Assembly: GCF_016907255.1 (NCBI RefSeq)
Contig: NZ_JAFBBQ010000001.1
Location: 248,001-312,000, forward strand
Direction: 5' to 3'
Origin: Microbacterium keratanolyticum
GTDB taxonomy: Bacteria > Actinomycetota > Actinomycetes > Actinomycetales > Microbacteriaceae
DNA: 64,000 bases
Positions 35,676 through 45,370 of this stretch are shown here, in pieces. A program made the translations under genes and the position numbers. How positions within the stretch are numbered: position 1 is the stretch's first letter; each line of letters begins with the position of its first letter. The notes beneath the pieces are model-generated. The model made no database searches, was not told the DNA's origin, and was given only the letters and a program-made list of their open reading frames with translations.

Positions 35676-37229
35676 TCAGGCGGAGATTATGAAGGGAGCA
35701 AGTTCCGCGGCGAGACGCTCGGAGACATGCGCATGGATCGCCGTCCCTTCGGCGAGGTGTTCAGAGGACAGCAGCATCCCGGTCTCATGCACAGCCGCAA
35801 CCAGGTCACCGCGATCGTAGGGCACCACCGCGCGCACCTCCACGGCCGGCTTCGGCAGCGTCTCGGTGATCGCGACGCGCAGCTCCTCGATGCCCTCCCC
35901 CGAGCGCGACGACACGAAGTGCGCCTTCGGCACCAGTCCGCGCAGCACGAGTCGCTCGTCGTCGCTGAGCAGGTCCGCCTTGTTGAAGACCACGATCTCA
36001 GGGATGTCGCGTGCCCCGACATCGCCGATCACATCACGTACCGTCTGCAGCTGACGCGCGGGATCGGGATGGGCGCCATCGACAACGTGCACGATGACAT
36101 CCGCATCGGCGACCTCCTCCAGCGTCGAACGGAACGCTTCGACCAGCTGGTGCGGAAGGTTGCGAACGAAGCCGACGGTGTCGGTCAGTGTGTAGACGCG
36201 GCTGTCGGCGGTCTCGGTACGACGCACCGTGGCATCCAAGGTCGCGAACAGGGCGTTCTCGACCAGCACACCCGCGCTCGTGAGCGCATTCAGCAGACTC
36301 GACTTCCCGGCGTTCGTGTACCCCGTGATCGCCACCGAGGGGATGGTGTTGCGCTTGCGCTCCGCGCGCTTCGCCTCGCGAGCGGGCGCGAAATCACGCA
36401 ACTGACGACGCAGCTGCGCCATGCGGGTGCGGATGCGGCGGCGGTCGAGTTCGATCTTCGTCTCACCGGGACCACGGGACCCCATGCCCGCGCCACCCGC
36501 GCCGACCTGACCACCGGCTTGGCGGCTCATCGACTCACCCCAACCGCGCAGACGGGGCAAGAGGTACTCGAGCTGCGCGAGCTCCACCTGCGCCTTGCCC
36601 TCGCGGCTCTTCGCGTGCTGGCTGAAGATGTCGAGGATCACGGTCGTCCGGTCGATGACCTTGACCTTCACGACGTCCTCCAGTGCACGACGCTGGCTCG
36701 GTGCGAGCTCGGTGTCGGCGATGACGGTGTCAGCGCCGACAGCGGCGACAAGATCCTTCAGCTCCGCGGCCTTGCCACGGCCCAGATACGTTGCGGGGTC
36801 CGGGTGGGGACGTCGCTGAAGCACACCATCGAGAACCACGGCCCCGGCCGTCTCTGCCAGCGCCGCGAGCTCACGGAGAGAGTTCTCGGCATCTTCCTGC
36901 GCGCCCTGCGGATAGACCCCGACGAGGACGACGTTCTCCAGGCGCAGCTGGCGGTATTCGACCTCGGTGACATCCTCGAGCTCCGTCGAAAGTCCCGCGA
37001 CACGGCGGAGGGCATGCCGATCGGCCAGATCCCACTGCTCGCCGTCGGATGAGCCGTGACCGGCCGTCTCCCCCTCCTGCAGCGCCTGCGCGGCACCGAA
37101 GATATGCGACCCCGCACGCCGCTCGCCTGCGGCGAGGATGCGATCGATCGAGGAGTTGTCCTGCTCGCCATCGATGAGAGCACCGTCGTGCACGTCGTCG
37201 TTCTCATCGTGTGTTGTGGAATGCGTCAT
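35676..37229 (-). CDS. hflX: Ribosome-associated GTPase HflX
   Basis: A 517-residue GTPase that splits stalled or hibernating 70S ribosomes. The N-terminal HflX domain (VLVGVYPQGAQEDAENSLRE, GRGKAAELKDLV) is followed by the glycine-rich linker region GWGESMSRQAGGQVG and the G-domain with GYTNAGKSSLLNAL (G1), DTVGFVRNLP (G3) and VFNKADLL (G4). The ATG at 37229 has AAAGG 5 nt upstream; a GTG at 37235 lies within that element. The N-terminal 60 residues are an acidic extension. Confidence 0.95.
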   Translation of the reverse strand: MTHSTTHDENDDVHDGALIDGEQDNSSIDRILAAGERRAGSHIFGAAQALQEGETAGHGSSDGEQWDLADRHALRRVAGLSTELEDVTEVEYRQLRLENVVLVGVYPQGAQEDAENSLRELAALAETAGAVVLDGVLQRRPHPDPATYLGRGKAAELKDLVAAVGADTVIADTELAPSQRRALEDVVKVKVIDRTTVILDIFSQHAKSREGKAQVELAQLEYLLPRLRGWGESMSRQAGGQVGAGGAGMGSRGPGETKIELDRRRIRTRMAQLRRQLRDFAPAREAKRAERKRNTIPSVAITGYTNAGKSSLLNALTSAGVLVENALFATLDATVRRTETADSRVYTLTDTVGFVRNLPHQLVEAFRSTLEEVADADVIVHVVDGAHPDPARQLQTVRDVIGDVGARDIPEIVVFNKADLLSDDERLVLRGLVPKAHFVSSRSGEGIEELRVAITETLPKPAVEVRAVVPYDRGDLVAAVHETGMLLSSEHLAEGTAIHAHVSERLAAELAPFIISA

Positions 37230-37312
37230 CCGCACCTTTCCCTCTGCCCCGAGAAACCGGGGCTCTGCTCACCGAATTCTGGAGCGCCTTAACCATAGCC
37301 CCGGCTCTCCGC

Positions 37313-37318
37313 TACGCT
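37313..37318 (+). promoter_or_regulatory. Leaderless -10 box of methyltransferase gene
   Basis: TACGCT, 6 nt before the ATG at 37325. Confidence 0.65.
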
Positions 37319-37324
37319 CGCTCT

Positions 37325-37978
37325 ATGGGTTCCGACCACTACTTCACTGCGGCCCCCGCAAGCCCTGAGAACCTTCGTCGAATCCGGGTCACACTTGCGG
37401 GTCGCGAGCTCGAATTGACGACCGCCGGAGGCGTCTTCAGCCCCGAGCATCTTGACACCGGCACCGCCGTGCTGCTGTCGAACACTCCCCCTGTTCCGCC
37501 CGGCGGTCATCTGCTCGACCTCGGCAGCGGATGGGGTCCGATCTCTCTGTCGATGGCTCTCACGTCTCCGCACGCGACCGTGTGGGCCGTCGACGTGAAC
37601 GAGCGCGCGCTCGACCTCGTCCGGCGGAACGCCGATCATCTGGGTCTCACTAATATCAACGCGGTTCTGCCCGACGATGTTCCCGACGACATCGCGTTCC
37701 GCTCGATCCGATCGAACCCGCCGATCCGGGTCGGCAAGAACGTGCTGCACGGGCTTCTCGAACGCTGGATTCCCCGCCTCGATGAGCGCAGCGATGCCTG
37801 GCTCGTCGTGCAGCGCAATCTCGGCTCCGATTCGCTGCAACGCTGGCTCGCCGCCAACTTCGACGAGGGGTACAGCGTCTATCGTGCCGCGACCGCGCGA
37901 GGCTTCCGGGTCATCAAGGTGCGCAGGCACGGGACTCCGCCGACGGAGCCCATCGACGTCGTGCCGGACGACCTCTGA
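37325..37978 (+). CDS. RsmC-like SAM-dependent methyltransferase
   Basis: A 217-residue class I methyltransferase. The SAM-binding motif is LLDLGSGWGPISLSMAL, followed by VWAVDVNERALDLVRRNA; the catalytic SNPPIRVGK corresponds to the NPPF motif of N2-guanine methylases, so 16S rRNA G1207 (RsmC) or a similar target is likely. Only the catalytic half of long RsmC is present, which is normal for actinobacteria. Leaderless; divergent from hflX. Confidence 0.9.
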   Translation: MGSDHYFTAAPASPENLRRIRVTLAGRELELTTAGGVFSPEHLDTGTAVLLSNTPPVPPGGHLLDLGSGWGPISLSMALTSPHATVWAVDVNERALDLVRRNADHLGLTNINAVLPDDVPDDIAFRSIRSNPPIRVGKNVLHGLLERWIPRLDERSDAWLVVQRNLGSDSLQRWLAANFDEGYSVYRAATARGFRVIKVRRHGTPPTEPIDVVPDDL

Positions 37979-37986
37979 CTCGGACG

Positions 37987-38859
37987 TCAGGCCAGCTCGA
38001 CCTCACCGTGGAAGACCAGTTGCGCCGACCCTGAGAGGGCGACGTGCTCGCCGTCCTCTGCAGGGAACATTCGCACACCGAGCGTTCCGCCGGGAACTTC
38101 GACTCGCCAGTGGTTCGGCGCCGCAGGCCCCGCCCAATGCCGGACGGCCAGCGCCGCCGCTGCGACTCCCGTGCCGCAGCTGAGGGTCTCGCCGACACCG
38201 CGCTCGAACACGCGCATGCGCACGCGACCGATCCCGTCGCGAACGAGCGGCTCTTCGGGCACGACGAACTCCACGTTCGCGCCGCTCGCGGGCGCAGGCG
38301 CCAACTCTGGGGAGCGAGCCAGATCGAGATCGGCGAGTTCGCTCTCGGATGCCAGCGCGACGACGACATGCGGATTGCCGACGTCGATTCCGAGGCCGGG
38401 ACGCGGAACATCCAGTCCCGTTGCCCGGGCAAGGGGTTCCGTGCCATCCAGACGCCAGCGGCCCAGATCGACCTGGTACTCGCCGTCGCGCCCCGTGACA
38501 TCCCGGACGCCTGCTCTCGTGCCGATCGGCAGTGTCGCCCCAGCCTCGATCGTCGCCAGCCCGCTGCGCACGAGGTAGTGCACGAAAACCCGCACACCGT
38601 TACCGCACATCTCGGCGATCGACCCGTCTGCGTTCCGGTAGTCCATGAACCACTCGGCTGCCGGCTCTTCGGCCAGAGCGGCCGCGCCCTCAGGAATCGC
38701 CGCGGATCGCACAACCCGCAGCAGACCGTCTGCGCCGATCCCGAAGTGTCGATCACACAGCGCTGCCACCTGGTCAGGCGTGATGTCGAGCGCCCCCTCA
38801 GGGTCTGCGATGATGACGAAATCGTTTCCGGTGCCGTGACCCTTGGCAAATGCGACCAT
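37987..38859 (-). CDS. dapF: Diaminopimelate epimerase
   Basis: A 290-residue cofactor-independent epimerase that interconverts LL- and meso-diaminopimelate, for lysine and cell wall. The two catalytic cysteines are C85 in [13 protein letters not shown] and C228 in [26 protein letters not shown] at the N-terminus is diagnostic. Length is normal. It is leaderless with TAGACT 6 nt before the ATG. Confidence 0.97.
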   Translation of the reverse strand: MVAFAKGHGTGNDFVIIADPEGALDITPDQVAALCDRHFGIGADGLLRVVRSAAIPEGAAALAEEPAAEWFMDYRNADGSIAEMCGNGVRVFVHYLVRSGLATIEAGATLPIGTRAGVRDVTGRDGEYQVDLGRWRLDGTEPLARATGLDVPRPGLGIDVGNPHVVVALASESELADLDLARSPELAPAPASGANVEFVVPEEPLVRDGIGRVRMRVFERGVGETLSCGTGVAAAALAVRHWAGPAAPNHWRVEVPGGTLGVRMFPAEDGEHVALSGSAQLVFHGEVELA

Positions 38860-38865
38860 TTGCCC

Positions 38866-38871
38866 AGTCTA
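38866..38871 (-). promoter_or_regulatory. Leaderless -10 box of dapF
   Basis: TAGACT on the minus strand, 6 nt before the ATG. It overlaps the 3' end (stop) of the upstream DHFR-family gene. Confidence 0.65.
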
Positions 38872-39399
38872 TTCAGGCCGGAGGACGCGGTAGCGCCCGC
38901 AGAGGAAGCTCTGGTTGCGCGCGAAGTCGATCAGTTCGAGATCGAGCTCGCGCGGGAGAAGTGGAGCACCGGCTCCCAGAGTGACCGGGGCGTACTGCAC
39001 CCAGACCTCGTCGAGAAGTCCGGCATCCGCGAATTGTCCGGCGAGATCTCCTCCCCCGACGATCCACAGGTCCTTGTCGCCGGCCGCGCTGAGCATCTCG
39101 GCGTGGACCGGGGCGACATCGCCCGAGACGATGCGGACGTCAGCCCCCTGAGGAACCTCGCGGGAACCGTGAGCGAACACCCACGTCGGCTGGGTGTAGC
39201 CCCAGACTCCGCCCTCATGCCTCATCACCCAGTCGAAGGTCGACGCCCCGAGCGCGAGCGCGCCGATGCGCTTCTCGAACTCCGGGTAGGCCATGGGCCC
39301 TTCCATATCGATCTCTTGCCGCAGAAGCCAGTCAAGCGAGTGCTCGGTCGTCGCGATGAAGCCATCAAGACTCGAAGCCGTGTAGTAGTGGGTCGCCAT
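38869..39399 (-). CDS. Dihydrofolate reductase family (RibD C-terminal-like) protein
   Basis: A 176-residue protein with the YyaP/RibD-C fold: THYYTASSLDGFIATTEHSL at the start, LGASTFDWV, and the nucleotide-binding DLWIVGGGDLAGQFADAGLLDE. It probably reduces a pteridine-like or other small substrate with NADPH; the physiological role is unknown. The ATG at 39399 is chosen by family fit; upstream residues are not conserved. The six bases GATGCT lie 6 nt before the ATG, a weak leaderless candidate. Confidence 0.88.
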   Translation of the reverse strand: MATHYYTASSLDGFIATTEHSLDWLLRQEIDMEGPMAYPEFEKRIGALALGASTFDWVMRHEGGVWGYTQPTWVFAHGSREVPQGADVRIVSGDVAPVHAEMLSAAGDKDLWIVGGGDLAGQFADAGLLDEVWVQYAPVTLGAGAPLLPRELDLELIDFARNQSFLCGRYRVLRPE

Positions 39400-39450
39400 G
39401 GAACGAGCATCGCACCACCCTCCGACATCCACCGAGGTACGCGAACCTCA

Positions 39451-39879
39451 TCAATCTGCGATGAGCCGTTTTCCGGTCATCCAGATGTCAAAGGGTTCGT
39501 AGCCGATACTGTCGTAGAAGCCGCGCACGCCCTCGTTCTCAGTGCGTACCATCAGCTGCACCTTCGGGCATCCCATCGCGATCAGCCGTGTCTCCGCAGC
39601 CTCCACGAGCATCCGTCCGATTCCTGCGCCGCGCCGATCGGAGACGGTCGCAAGATAGTAGAGCCACCCGCGATGACCGTCATATCCGGCCATGACGGAT
39701 CCCACGATGCGCCCGGACTCCACCGCGACGAGGAAGAGCTCGGGTTGCACCGCGAGCTTGCGTCGGATGTCTGCGCGGGGGTCGTTCCATGGACGTGTGA
39801 GGCCTGCCGACTCCCAGAGCGCGACGACCGCGTCGGTGTCTCCGGCCTCGAACACCCGGATCTCCGTGTGCGTCGTCAT
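39451..39879 (-). CDS. GNAT family N-acetyltransferase
   Basis: A 142-residue acetyltransferase close to the YpeA group. The acetyl-CoA-binding motif is [19 protein letters not shown], followed by [22 protein letters not shown], a typical C-terminal GNAT block. The substrate is unknown. AGGGGG lies 7 nt before the ATG, which overlaps the miaA stop by 4 nt (ATGA), so it is co-translated with miaA. Confidence 0.92.
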   Translation of the reverse strand: MTTHTEIRVFEAGDTDAVVALWESAGLTRPWNDPRADIRRKLAVQPELFLVAVESGRIVGSVMAGYDGHRGWLYYLATVSDRRGAGIGRMLVEAAETRLIAMGCPKVQLMVRTENEGVRGFYDSIGYEPFDIWMTGKRLIAD

Positions 39880-40847
39880 TTCGCCGCCCCCTCTGCCGAA
39901 TCCAGCGAATCAAGGAAGGCCGCAGGTTCGTCGTTGAGCACATCGAGCCATTCGATCTCGGCATAGCGCTTGAACCAGGACACCTGGCGGCGCGCATATC
40001 GGCGTGTGAGCGCCTGCGTCTGGGCGATCGCCTCCGACTCACTGATCTCGCCGAGAATCTGTGCCAGCGCCTGCGCGTATCCGATCGCGCGTCGTGCGGT
40101 CACGCCCTTTTCCAGCCCGTGCTCCCTCAGCTGCTGCACCTCGGCGATGAGCCCGTCGCGCCACATCCGCTCGACGCGACGATCGAGCCGCTCGACCAGG
40201 GCCTGACGCTCCACCGCCGTGCCGAGCACGCGCGTGTGCGCGTGCCAGAGCTCGGGCCGCTCCGGAAGCATCGCCCCGTGGTTGCTCTCGCCCTGCTCCG
40301 CGACTTCGAGCGCACGGATGACACGGCGTTCGTTGCGCACATCGATGCGCGCAGCCGTCGCGGAGTCGATCTCGCGCAGACGTGCCAGCAGAGGTCCGAC
40401 TCCCCGCTCGGCGAGCTCGGCCTCCAGTCGTGCGCGCCGGTCTTGGTCTCGCGGCGGGAAACGAAAGTCGTAGATGACGCTCGACACATACAGGCCGGAG
40501 CCACCGACGAGAATCGCATCATTGCCACGCGCGTGGATGTCGGTGATCACGTCTCGTGCGAGCGGCTGGTACCACGCGACCGCAGCTTCCTCCGTGACCT
40601 CGCGCACGTCGAAGAGATGATGCGGTATGCCGCGGCGATCCGCGAGTGGAAGCTTGGCCGTGCCGATGTCCATTCCGCGGTAGAACTGCATGGCATCGAC
40701 GTTGACGATCTCGGCGCCGATTCTCTGCTGCGAGAGTCGTTCGACGAGATCGAGAGAAAGGTCGCTCTTGCCTGTTCCGGTCGCGCCGACGATGGCCCAC
40801 AGGCGCGGCTCGCGGACGGCAGCGACCGGTGGAATCGGTGCGGTCAC
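39876..40847 (-). CDS. miaA: tRNA dimethylallyltransferase
   Basis: A 323-residue enzyme that prenylates A37 of tRNAs reading UNN codons. The P-loop [50 protein letters not shown] and the C-terminal [11 protein letters not shown] are characteristic. The GTG at 40847 lies 4 nt after the miaB stop with GGAG 9 nt upstream; a longer frame to 40904 overlaps miaB and has no family similarity. It works with MiaB, which methylthiolates the same base. Confidence 0.95.
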   Translation of the reverse strand: MTAPIPPVAAVREPRLWAIVGATGTGKSDLSLDLVERLSQQRIGAEIVNVDAMQFYRGMDIGTAKLPLADRRGIPHHLFDVREVTEEAAVAWYQPLARDVITDIHARGNDAILVGGSGLYVSSVIYDFRFPPRDQDRRARLEAELAERGVGPLLARLREIDSATAARIDVRNERRVIRALEVAEQGESNHGAMLPERPELWHAHTRVLGTAVERQALVERLDRRVERMWRDGLIAEVQQLREHGLEKGVTARRAIGYAQALAQILGEISESEAIAQTQALTRRYARRQVSWFKRYAEIEWLDVLNDEPAAFLDSLDSAEGAAK

Positions 40848-40851
40848 GCCG

Positions 40852-42402
40852 TCAGACTCCGATGCGGAGCGTGGGAAGGCCGAGCGAGACCGCGCGCGGC
40901 GCACCTGCTTCAGCTGCAGGAGCCGGCACGGCGCACGACTCGGACTGCGAACGGTCCCAGGCGTCTCCGGCGCGCGTGCGACGGATCTTCAGCGGGGCGC
41001 CCGTCGGGTCGTCCGCGAGCAGGTGGAACGGCGCCCCGTGCGTGATCGTGACCGAGACGACGTCGCCCGGGCGCGGAAGGTCAGACCCCTCAGGAACCTG
41101 GAAGTGCACGAGTCGATTGTCTTCGGCGCGGCCCGTCAGGCGATGCGTTTCCGCGTCCTTCTTGCCCTCACCAGTCGAGACCAGCACCTCGACCTCGCGT
41201 CCGACCTGTTTCTGGTTCTCTTCCAGCGAGATGCGCTCTTGCAGCGCGATCAGACGGTTGTAGCGCTCCTGCACGACCTCCTTGGGGACCTGGTCCTCCA
41301 TGGTCGCTGCGGGCGTGCCCTCGCGAATCGAGTACTGGAACGTGAAGGCGCTGCCGAAGCGCGCAGCTTCGACGACCCGCATGGTGTCTTCGAAGTCCTC
41401 ATCCGTCTCGCCGGGAAAGCCGACGATGATGTCGGTGGAGATCGCCGCATGGGGCATCCGCTCGCGAACGCGATCCAGGATGCCCAGGAACTTCTCGCTG
41501 CGGTACGAGCGGCGCATGGCTTTGAGGATGCGATCACTTCCGGACTGCAGCGGCATGTGCAGCTGGGGCATGACCGCGGGAGTCTCGGCCATGGCATCGA
41601 TCACGTCGTCGGTGAAGGCGGCCGGGTGCGGGCTTGTGAAGCGAATGCGCTCCAGACCCTCGATCTCACCGGCTGCACGGAGCAGCTTGCTGAACGCCTG
41701 CCGGTCGCCGAACTCGACGCCGTACGAGTTGACGTTCTGTCCGAGGAGGGTGACCTCGATCGCGCCGTCTTCGACGAGAAGACGGATCTCATTGAGGATG
41801 TCACCAGGGCGGCGGTCCTTCTCCTTGCCGCGCAGGCTCGGCACGATGCAGAAGGTGCAGGTGTTGTTGCAGCCCACGGAGATCGACACCCATCCGCTGT
41901 GTGCGGAATCCCGTCGCGTGGGAAGCGTCGAAGGGAAGACTTCGAGCGACTCGAGGATCTCCAGCTCTGCCTCGCCGTTGTGGCGTGCACGCTCGATGAG
42001 CGTGGGAAGCGAGCCCATGTTGTGCGTGCCGAAGACGACGTCGACCCACGGCGCCTTGTCGAGGACGGCCTGCTTGTCCATCTGTGCAAGGCAGCCGCCG
42101 ACGGCGATCTGCATGCCTTCCTTGCGGCGCTTGACTGCCGCCAGGTGTCCCAGGGTGCCGTAGAGCTTGCCGGCCGCGTTGTCACGCACGGCACAGGTGT
42201 TGATGATGACGATGTCGGCCTCGGCGCCGCTCTCGGCGCGCACGTAGCCAGCACTCTCCAGCGAACCCGAGAGGCGCTCGGAGTCGTGCACGTTCATCTG
42301 GCAGCCGAATGTGCGCACCTCGTAGGAACGCGCACGTCCCGACGCATCGACCGCCGCCGCAGACGGCGCGATGATCGTCGGTTCACTCACTGGTGTAGTC
42401 AT
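40852..42402 (-). CDS. miaB: tRNA-2-methylthio-N6-dimethylallyladenosine synthase
   Basis: A 516-residue radical-SAM methylthiotransferase. The N-terminal UPF0004 domain has cysteines in [14 protein letters not shown] (C34), NTCAVRDNA and VGGCLAQ; the radical-SAM cluster is [15 protein letters not shown]; the C-terminal TRAM domain covers about residues 385-460, followed by a short linker. It acts with MiaA directly downstream. The start has no convincing Shine-Dalgarno; a TAGAAT box lies 9 nt upstream. Confidence 0.97.
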   Translation of the reverse strand: MTTPVSEPTIIAPSAAAVDASGRARSYEVRTFGCQMNVHDSERLSGSLESAGYVRAESGAEADIVIINTCAVRDNAAGKLYGTLGHLAAVKRRKEGMQIAVGGCLAQMDKQAVLDKAPWVDVVFGTHNMGSLPTLIERARHNGEAELEILESLEVFPSTLPTRRDSAHSGWVSISVGCNNTCTFCIVPSLRGKEKDRRPGDILNEIRLLVEDGAIEVTLLGQNVNSYGVEFGDRQAFSKLLRAAGEIEGLERIRFTSPHPAAFTDDVIDAMAETPAVMPQLHMPLQSGSDRILKAMRRSYRSEKFLGILDRVRERMPHAAISTDIIVGFPGETDEDFEDTMRVVEAARFGSAFTFQYSIREGTPAATMEDQVPKEVVQERYNRLIALQERISLEENQKQVGREVEVLVSTGEGKKDAETHRLTGRAEDNRLVHFQVPEGSDLPRPGDVVSVTITHGAPFHLLADDPTGAPLKIRRTRAGDAWDRSQSESCAVPAPAAEAGAPRAVSLGLPTLRIGV

Positions 42403-42451
42403 GATCTAGCCATTCTACGAGCGGTCTCCCGCTACCCACACATCGAAGGGT

Positions 42452-43306
42452 TCAGGCGAGATCGTCGTCTGACGGCGTGAATCGCACGCTCGTGGGTCGT
42501 GATGTGAAGCCACGTTTGTTTTCGCGTAATGCGGTCCGTGCCGCGGTCATCGCGACACTTCCGCCATAGCCACGCCGGGAAAGCTGCCCGACGAGGCGCC
42601 GGAGTGCGGCGTCGTCGTCGAGTCGTGCCATGGATGGGGCCTTGCTGCGTGCGAACTCCAGCGCGCGCTCGGCATCATCGTCTTCAAGGACGCCTAATGC
42701 CTCGTCGGCGATATGTCGCGGAATCCCCCGCTGCGCGAGCGTGCGGCCGATGGCGACGCGACCCTGGCCACGGCGCTCTGCTCCCGAGGTCACCAGCATC
42801 TCCGCAAGAGCTAGGTCATTGAGGTAACCGCGCTCTTCGAAGTCATCAAGGACGTCACCGGCGTCGCTCCCGGTGAGCCCCTGTGTCCGCAGAACATCTC
42901 GCGCCTCACTGACGGAGAGTTGCTTGGCGCTGAGTTTGCGCACGAGGACAGCGACGGCCGCGGCGCGCACCTCTTCGCCGTCGTTGCCACTTTGGGCATC
43001 AGCGCCGCTCTCGTCATCCGTCCCGTCAGCCGAGGCGCCGTCAGAACTGGGATCCGGCTCTGTGAAAGCTGATAATGCTCTCAGCGGTGCCACGCCTGCG
43101 GGGAACGAGGAACGCAGGGTGTCAGAGGGCCCCGCGTCACGCGATGATCTCGCCGGGTGTCTTGAGTTCGTAAAGTTGCTGGCATCGGCATCGTGCGCCG
43201 TCTCCACGACGTCATCGTCGGCTTGTCTCCCGCCCTTACGTCCGAAGAGAGGGATGACGGGGGCGAGCGCATCATCCGATGCGCCGCCCCCGAAATCACG
43301 AGCCAT
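42452..43306 (-). CDS. recX: Regulatory protein RecX with long N-terminal extension
   Basis: A 284-residue RecX-family inhibitor of RecA filaments. The three-helix RecX modules lie in roughly residues 115-265, including VRKLSAKQLSVSEARDVLRT, GYLNDLALAEMLV, RGIPRHIADEAL and LSRRGYGGSVAMTA. The first 110 residues are Asp/Ser/Ala-rich and probably disordered; most RecX proteins are 150-200 residues. The ATG comes 2 nt after the recA stop, the standard recA-recX coupling. Confidence 0.92.
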   Translation of the reverse strand: MARDFGGGASDDALAPVIPLFGRKGGRQADDDVVETAHDADASNFTNSRHPARSSRDAGPSDTLRSSFPAGVAPLRALSAFTEPDPSSDGASADGTDDESGADAQSGNDGEEVRAAAVAVLVRKLSAKQLSVSEARDVLRTQGLTGSDAGDVLDDFEERGYLNDLALAEMLVTSGAERRGQGRVAIGRTLAQRGIPRHIADEALGVLEDDDAERALEFARSKAPSMARLDDDAALRRLVGQLSRRGYGGSVAMTAARTALRENKRGFTSRPTSVRFTPSDDDLA

Positions 43307-43308
43307 GC

Positions 43309-44364
43309 TCAGGCCGAGCGACGCTGTGCGGACGGATCGGCCGGAGCCTCAACTGCCGCAGGTGCCGCTCCGCCGATGCCGAGCTTCTGCTTGATCTGCG
43401 TCTCGATCGCGTTGGCGATGTCGGGGTTCTTGAGAAGGAAGTTGCGCGCGTTCTCTTTACCTTGTCCGAGCTGATCACCGTCGTAGGTGTACCAGGCACC
43501 GGACTTCTTGACGATCGCGTGCTCGACACCGAAGTCGATCAGGCTGCCCTCGCGCGAGATGCCCACGCCGTAGATGATGTCGAACTCGGCCTGCTTGAAC
43601 GGCGGCGCCATCTTGTTCTTGACGACCTTCACACGGGTGCGGTTGCCCACTGCCTCCGTGCCGTCCTTGAGCGTCTCGATTCGACGAATGTCCATACGCA
43701 CAGACGCGTAGAACTTCAGCGCCTTACCGCCGGCGGTGGTCTCGGGCGAACCGAAGAAGACGCCGATCTTCTCTCGCAGCTGGTTGATGAAGATCATCGT
43801 GGTGTTGGTCTGGTTGAGCCCACCGGTGAGCTTTCGCAGCGCCTGCGACATGAGTCGCGCCTGCAGACCCACGTGCGAATCACCCATCTCACCCTCGATC
43901 TCGGCACGCGGCACGAGTGCGGCGACGGAGTCGATGACGATCAGATCGATGGAGCCCGAGCGCACGAGCATGTCGGCGATCTCAAGCGCCTGCTCACCCG
44001 TGTCGGGCTGCGCGACCAGAAGAGCGTCGATGTCGACGCCGAGCTTCTTCGCATACTCGGGGTCGAGCGCGTGCTCAGCGTCGATGAATGCGGCGATGCC
44101 GCCGTTGCGCTGCGCATTGGCGATCGCGTGCAGCGTGAGCGTGGTCTTACCGGACGATTCCGGACCGTAGATCTCGATGATGCGGCCGCGCGGGAGTCCG
44201 CCGACCCCCAGTGCCACGTCCAGCGCGATGGAACCGGTCGGAATGACCTCGACGGGAGCGCGCTCGTCGCTGCCCAGTCGCATCACCGATCCCTTGCCGA
44301 ACTGCTTGTCGATCTGGGCGAGGGCCGATTCGAGAGCCTTCTCGCGGTCTGCGGGTGATGGCAT
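43309..44364 (-). CDS. recA: Recombinase A
   Basis: A 351-residue RecA: Walker [13 protein letters not shown] (K73), Walker [13 protein letters not shown], loop L1 region [20 protein letters not shown] and L2 [21 protein letters not shown]. It does homologous recombination and SOS induction. GAAGGAG lies 6 nt before the ATG. A LexA-like box lies 199 nt upstream, and recX is directly downstream. No intein is present. Confidence 0.99.
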   Translation of the reverse strand: MPSPADREKALESALAQIDKQFGKGSVMRLGSDERAPVEVIPTGSIALDVALGVGGLPRGRIIEIYGPESSGKTTLTLHAIANAQRNGGIAAFIDAEHALDPEYAKKLGVDIDALLVAQPDTGEQALEIADMLVRSGSIDLIVIDSVAALVPRAEIEGEMGDSHVGLQARLMSQALRKLTGGLNQTNTTMIFINQLREKIGVFFGSPETTAGGKALKFYASVRMDIRRIETLKDGTEAVGNRTRVKVVKNKMAPPFKQAEFDIIYGVGISREGSLIDFGVEHAIVKKSGAWYTYDGDQLGQGKENARNFLLKNPDIANAIETQIKQKLGIGGAAPAAVEAPADPSAQRRSA

Positions 44365-44562
44365 GGTTGCTCCTTCGTGCTGACGTGATGCCGCCTATAG
44401 GCTGTCGCGGCGAGCCCCGGCTGGGGCCTGCTCTCCGACAAGGCGTATGGCTCGGTGCCACATCAATCACCGTAGAAGGGGGCTCAGACATTCTGAGGTC
44501 CACTCACACGATCGGTGGATGACGAGGATTCGAAACCATCTGTGCAGAAGACTACGCCGAGT
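44365..44562 (-). other. Long recA leader region
   Basis: About 200 nt without a supported ORF between the LexA-like box and the recA ATG. It contains the GC-rich GCCCCAGCCGGGGC dyad (near 44412-44425), which could form a leader hairpin. Confidence 0.5.
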
Positions 44563-44578
44563 TCGAACAGATATTCGA
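44563..44578. promoter_or_regulatory. LexA-like SOS box upstream of recA
   Basis: TCGAACAGATATTCGA matches the actinobacterial/Gram-positive dyad TCGAAC-n4-GTTCGA with one mismatch (A for G). It lies 64 nt after the DUF3046 stop and 199 nt before the recA ATG. Confidence 0.75.
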
Positions 44579-44642
44579 GGACACGCCGAGAAGCAGCATC
44601 CGCAACGGGAACGAATCTCGCACGATCGCCCTGTCCCGCGTA

Positions 44643-44867
44643 TCAGGAACGGCGCGGCTCCATGCGTCCCGCACCGTAGCGCCGCTCGGCGGGCACCTCC
44701 GCCTCGTCGCAGAGAGCCAGCCAGATCTCACGGGGCGGCACACCTGCATCCAGAGCGTCGACGGCGGTCCGGCTACCGACCGCACCGAGCACGAGATCGT
44801 TCAGCAACGATGTCGATCGGGCGCCGAACTCGACATCGACGGCACGGAGGAACTCACTCCTGCGCAT
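44643..44867 (-). CDS. DUF3046 domain-containing protein
   Basis: A 74-residue protein beginning MRRSEFLRAVDVEFGARSTS, followed by LVLGAVGSRTAVDALDAGV, PPREIWLALCDEAEVP and RYG. It is the short DUF3046 family conserved next to recA in actinobacteria; function unknown. AAGGA lies 6 nt before the ATG. The 3' end is followed by the recA regulatory region. Confidence 0.93.
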   Translation of the reverse strand: MRRSEFLRAVDVEFGARSTSLLNDLVLGAVGSRTAVDALDAGVPPREIWLALCDEAEVPAERRYGAGRMEPRRS

Positions 44868-44914
44868 GGGATCCTTCCACCACGATCTGCCGCGATTTCT
44901 CGCGACCAAGACAC

Positions 44915-45223
44915 TCAGCGCAGCGACAGCTCTGGTTCGACCGAAGCCACGAGGTCTGCGGGAACGACGTCCGGGAACGTGGAGATTCCCTCGAGGACCG
45001 AGATGCGGTCACCGACCTCGCGCATGATGGTCGAGATCGGAACATCGAGAGCTTCGGCAACCGAGGCGAGGATCTCGCTCGACGCTTCCTTCTGGCCGCG
45101 CTCCACCTCGCTGAGATAGCCCAGCGCCACGGACGCCTTGCTGGCGACCTGGCGCAGGGTGCGGCCCTTCTGAAGACGGAAGTCCCTCAGAACATCGCCG
45201 ATTTCCTGTCGTACAAGAATCAT
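44915..45223 (-). CDS. clgR: XRE-family regulator, ClgR type
   Basis: A 102-residue regulator with the HTH pattern EIGDVLRDFRLQKGRTLRQV, then ASKASVALGYLSEVERGQKEAS and SEILASVAEALDVPI. Sequence and context (between cinA and recA) match ClgR, the activator of clp protease genes in actinobacteria. ClgR is itself a Clp substrate, commonly through a C-terminal Ala-Ala; this protein ends ELSLR, so that determinant is not obvious. GGGGGAGG lies 5 nt before the ATG. Confidence 0.85.
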   Translation of the reverse strand: MILVRQEIGDVLRDFRLQKGRTLRQVASKASVALGYLSEVERGQKEASSEILASVAEALDVPISTIMREVGDRISVLEGISTFPDVVPADLVASVEPELSLR

Positions 45224-45280
45224 CAGAACCTCCCCCTTTCTGGACCGTCCGAACCGTGCAGCTCGCCCGGTTGGATCGTC

Positions 45281-45286
45281 AGTCTA
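45281..45286 (-). promoter_or_regulatory. -10 box of clgR
   Basis: TAGACT on the minus strand, 57 nt before the clgR ATG. It would give a leader of about 50 nt with a strong Shine-Dalgarno. Confidence 0.45.
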
Positions 45287-45370
45287 ACCCGATCTGACAC
45301 GTCTGAACCTATCTTTTCAACCTGTGCTTTAAATGTGAGTACACATGACTCAACTTCACGCAGGCGGAGA

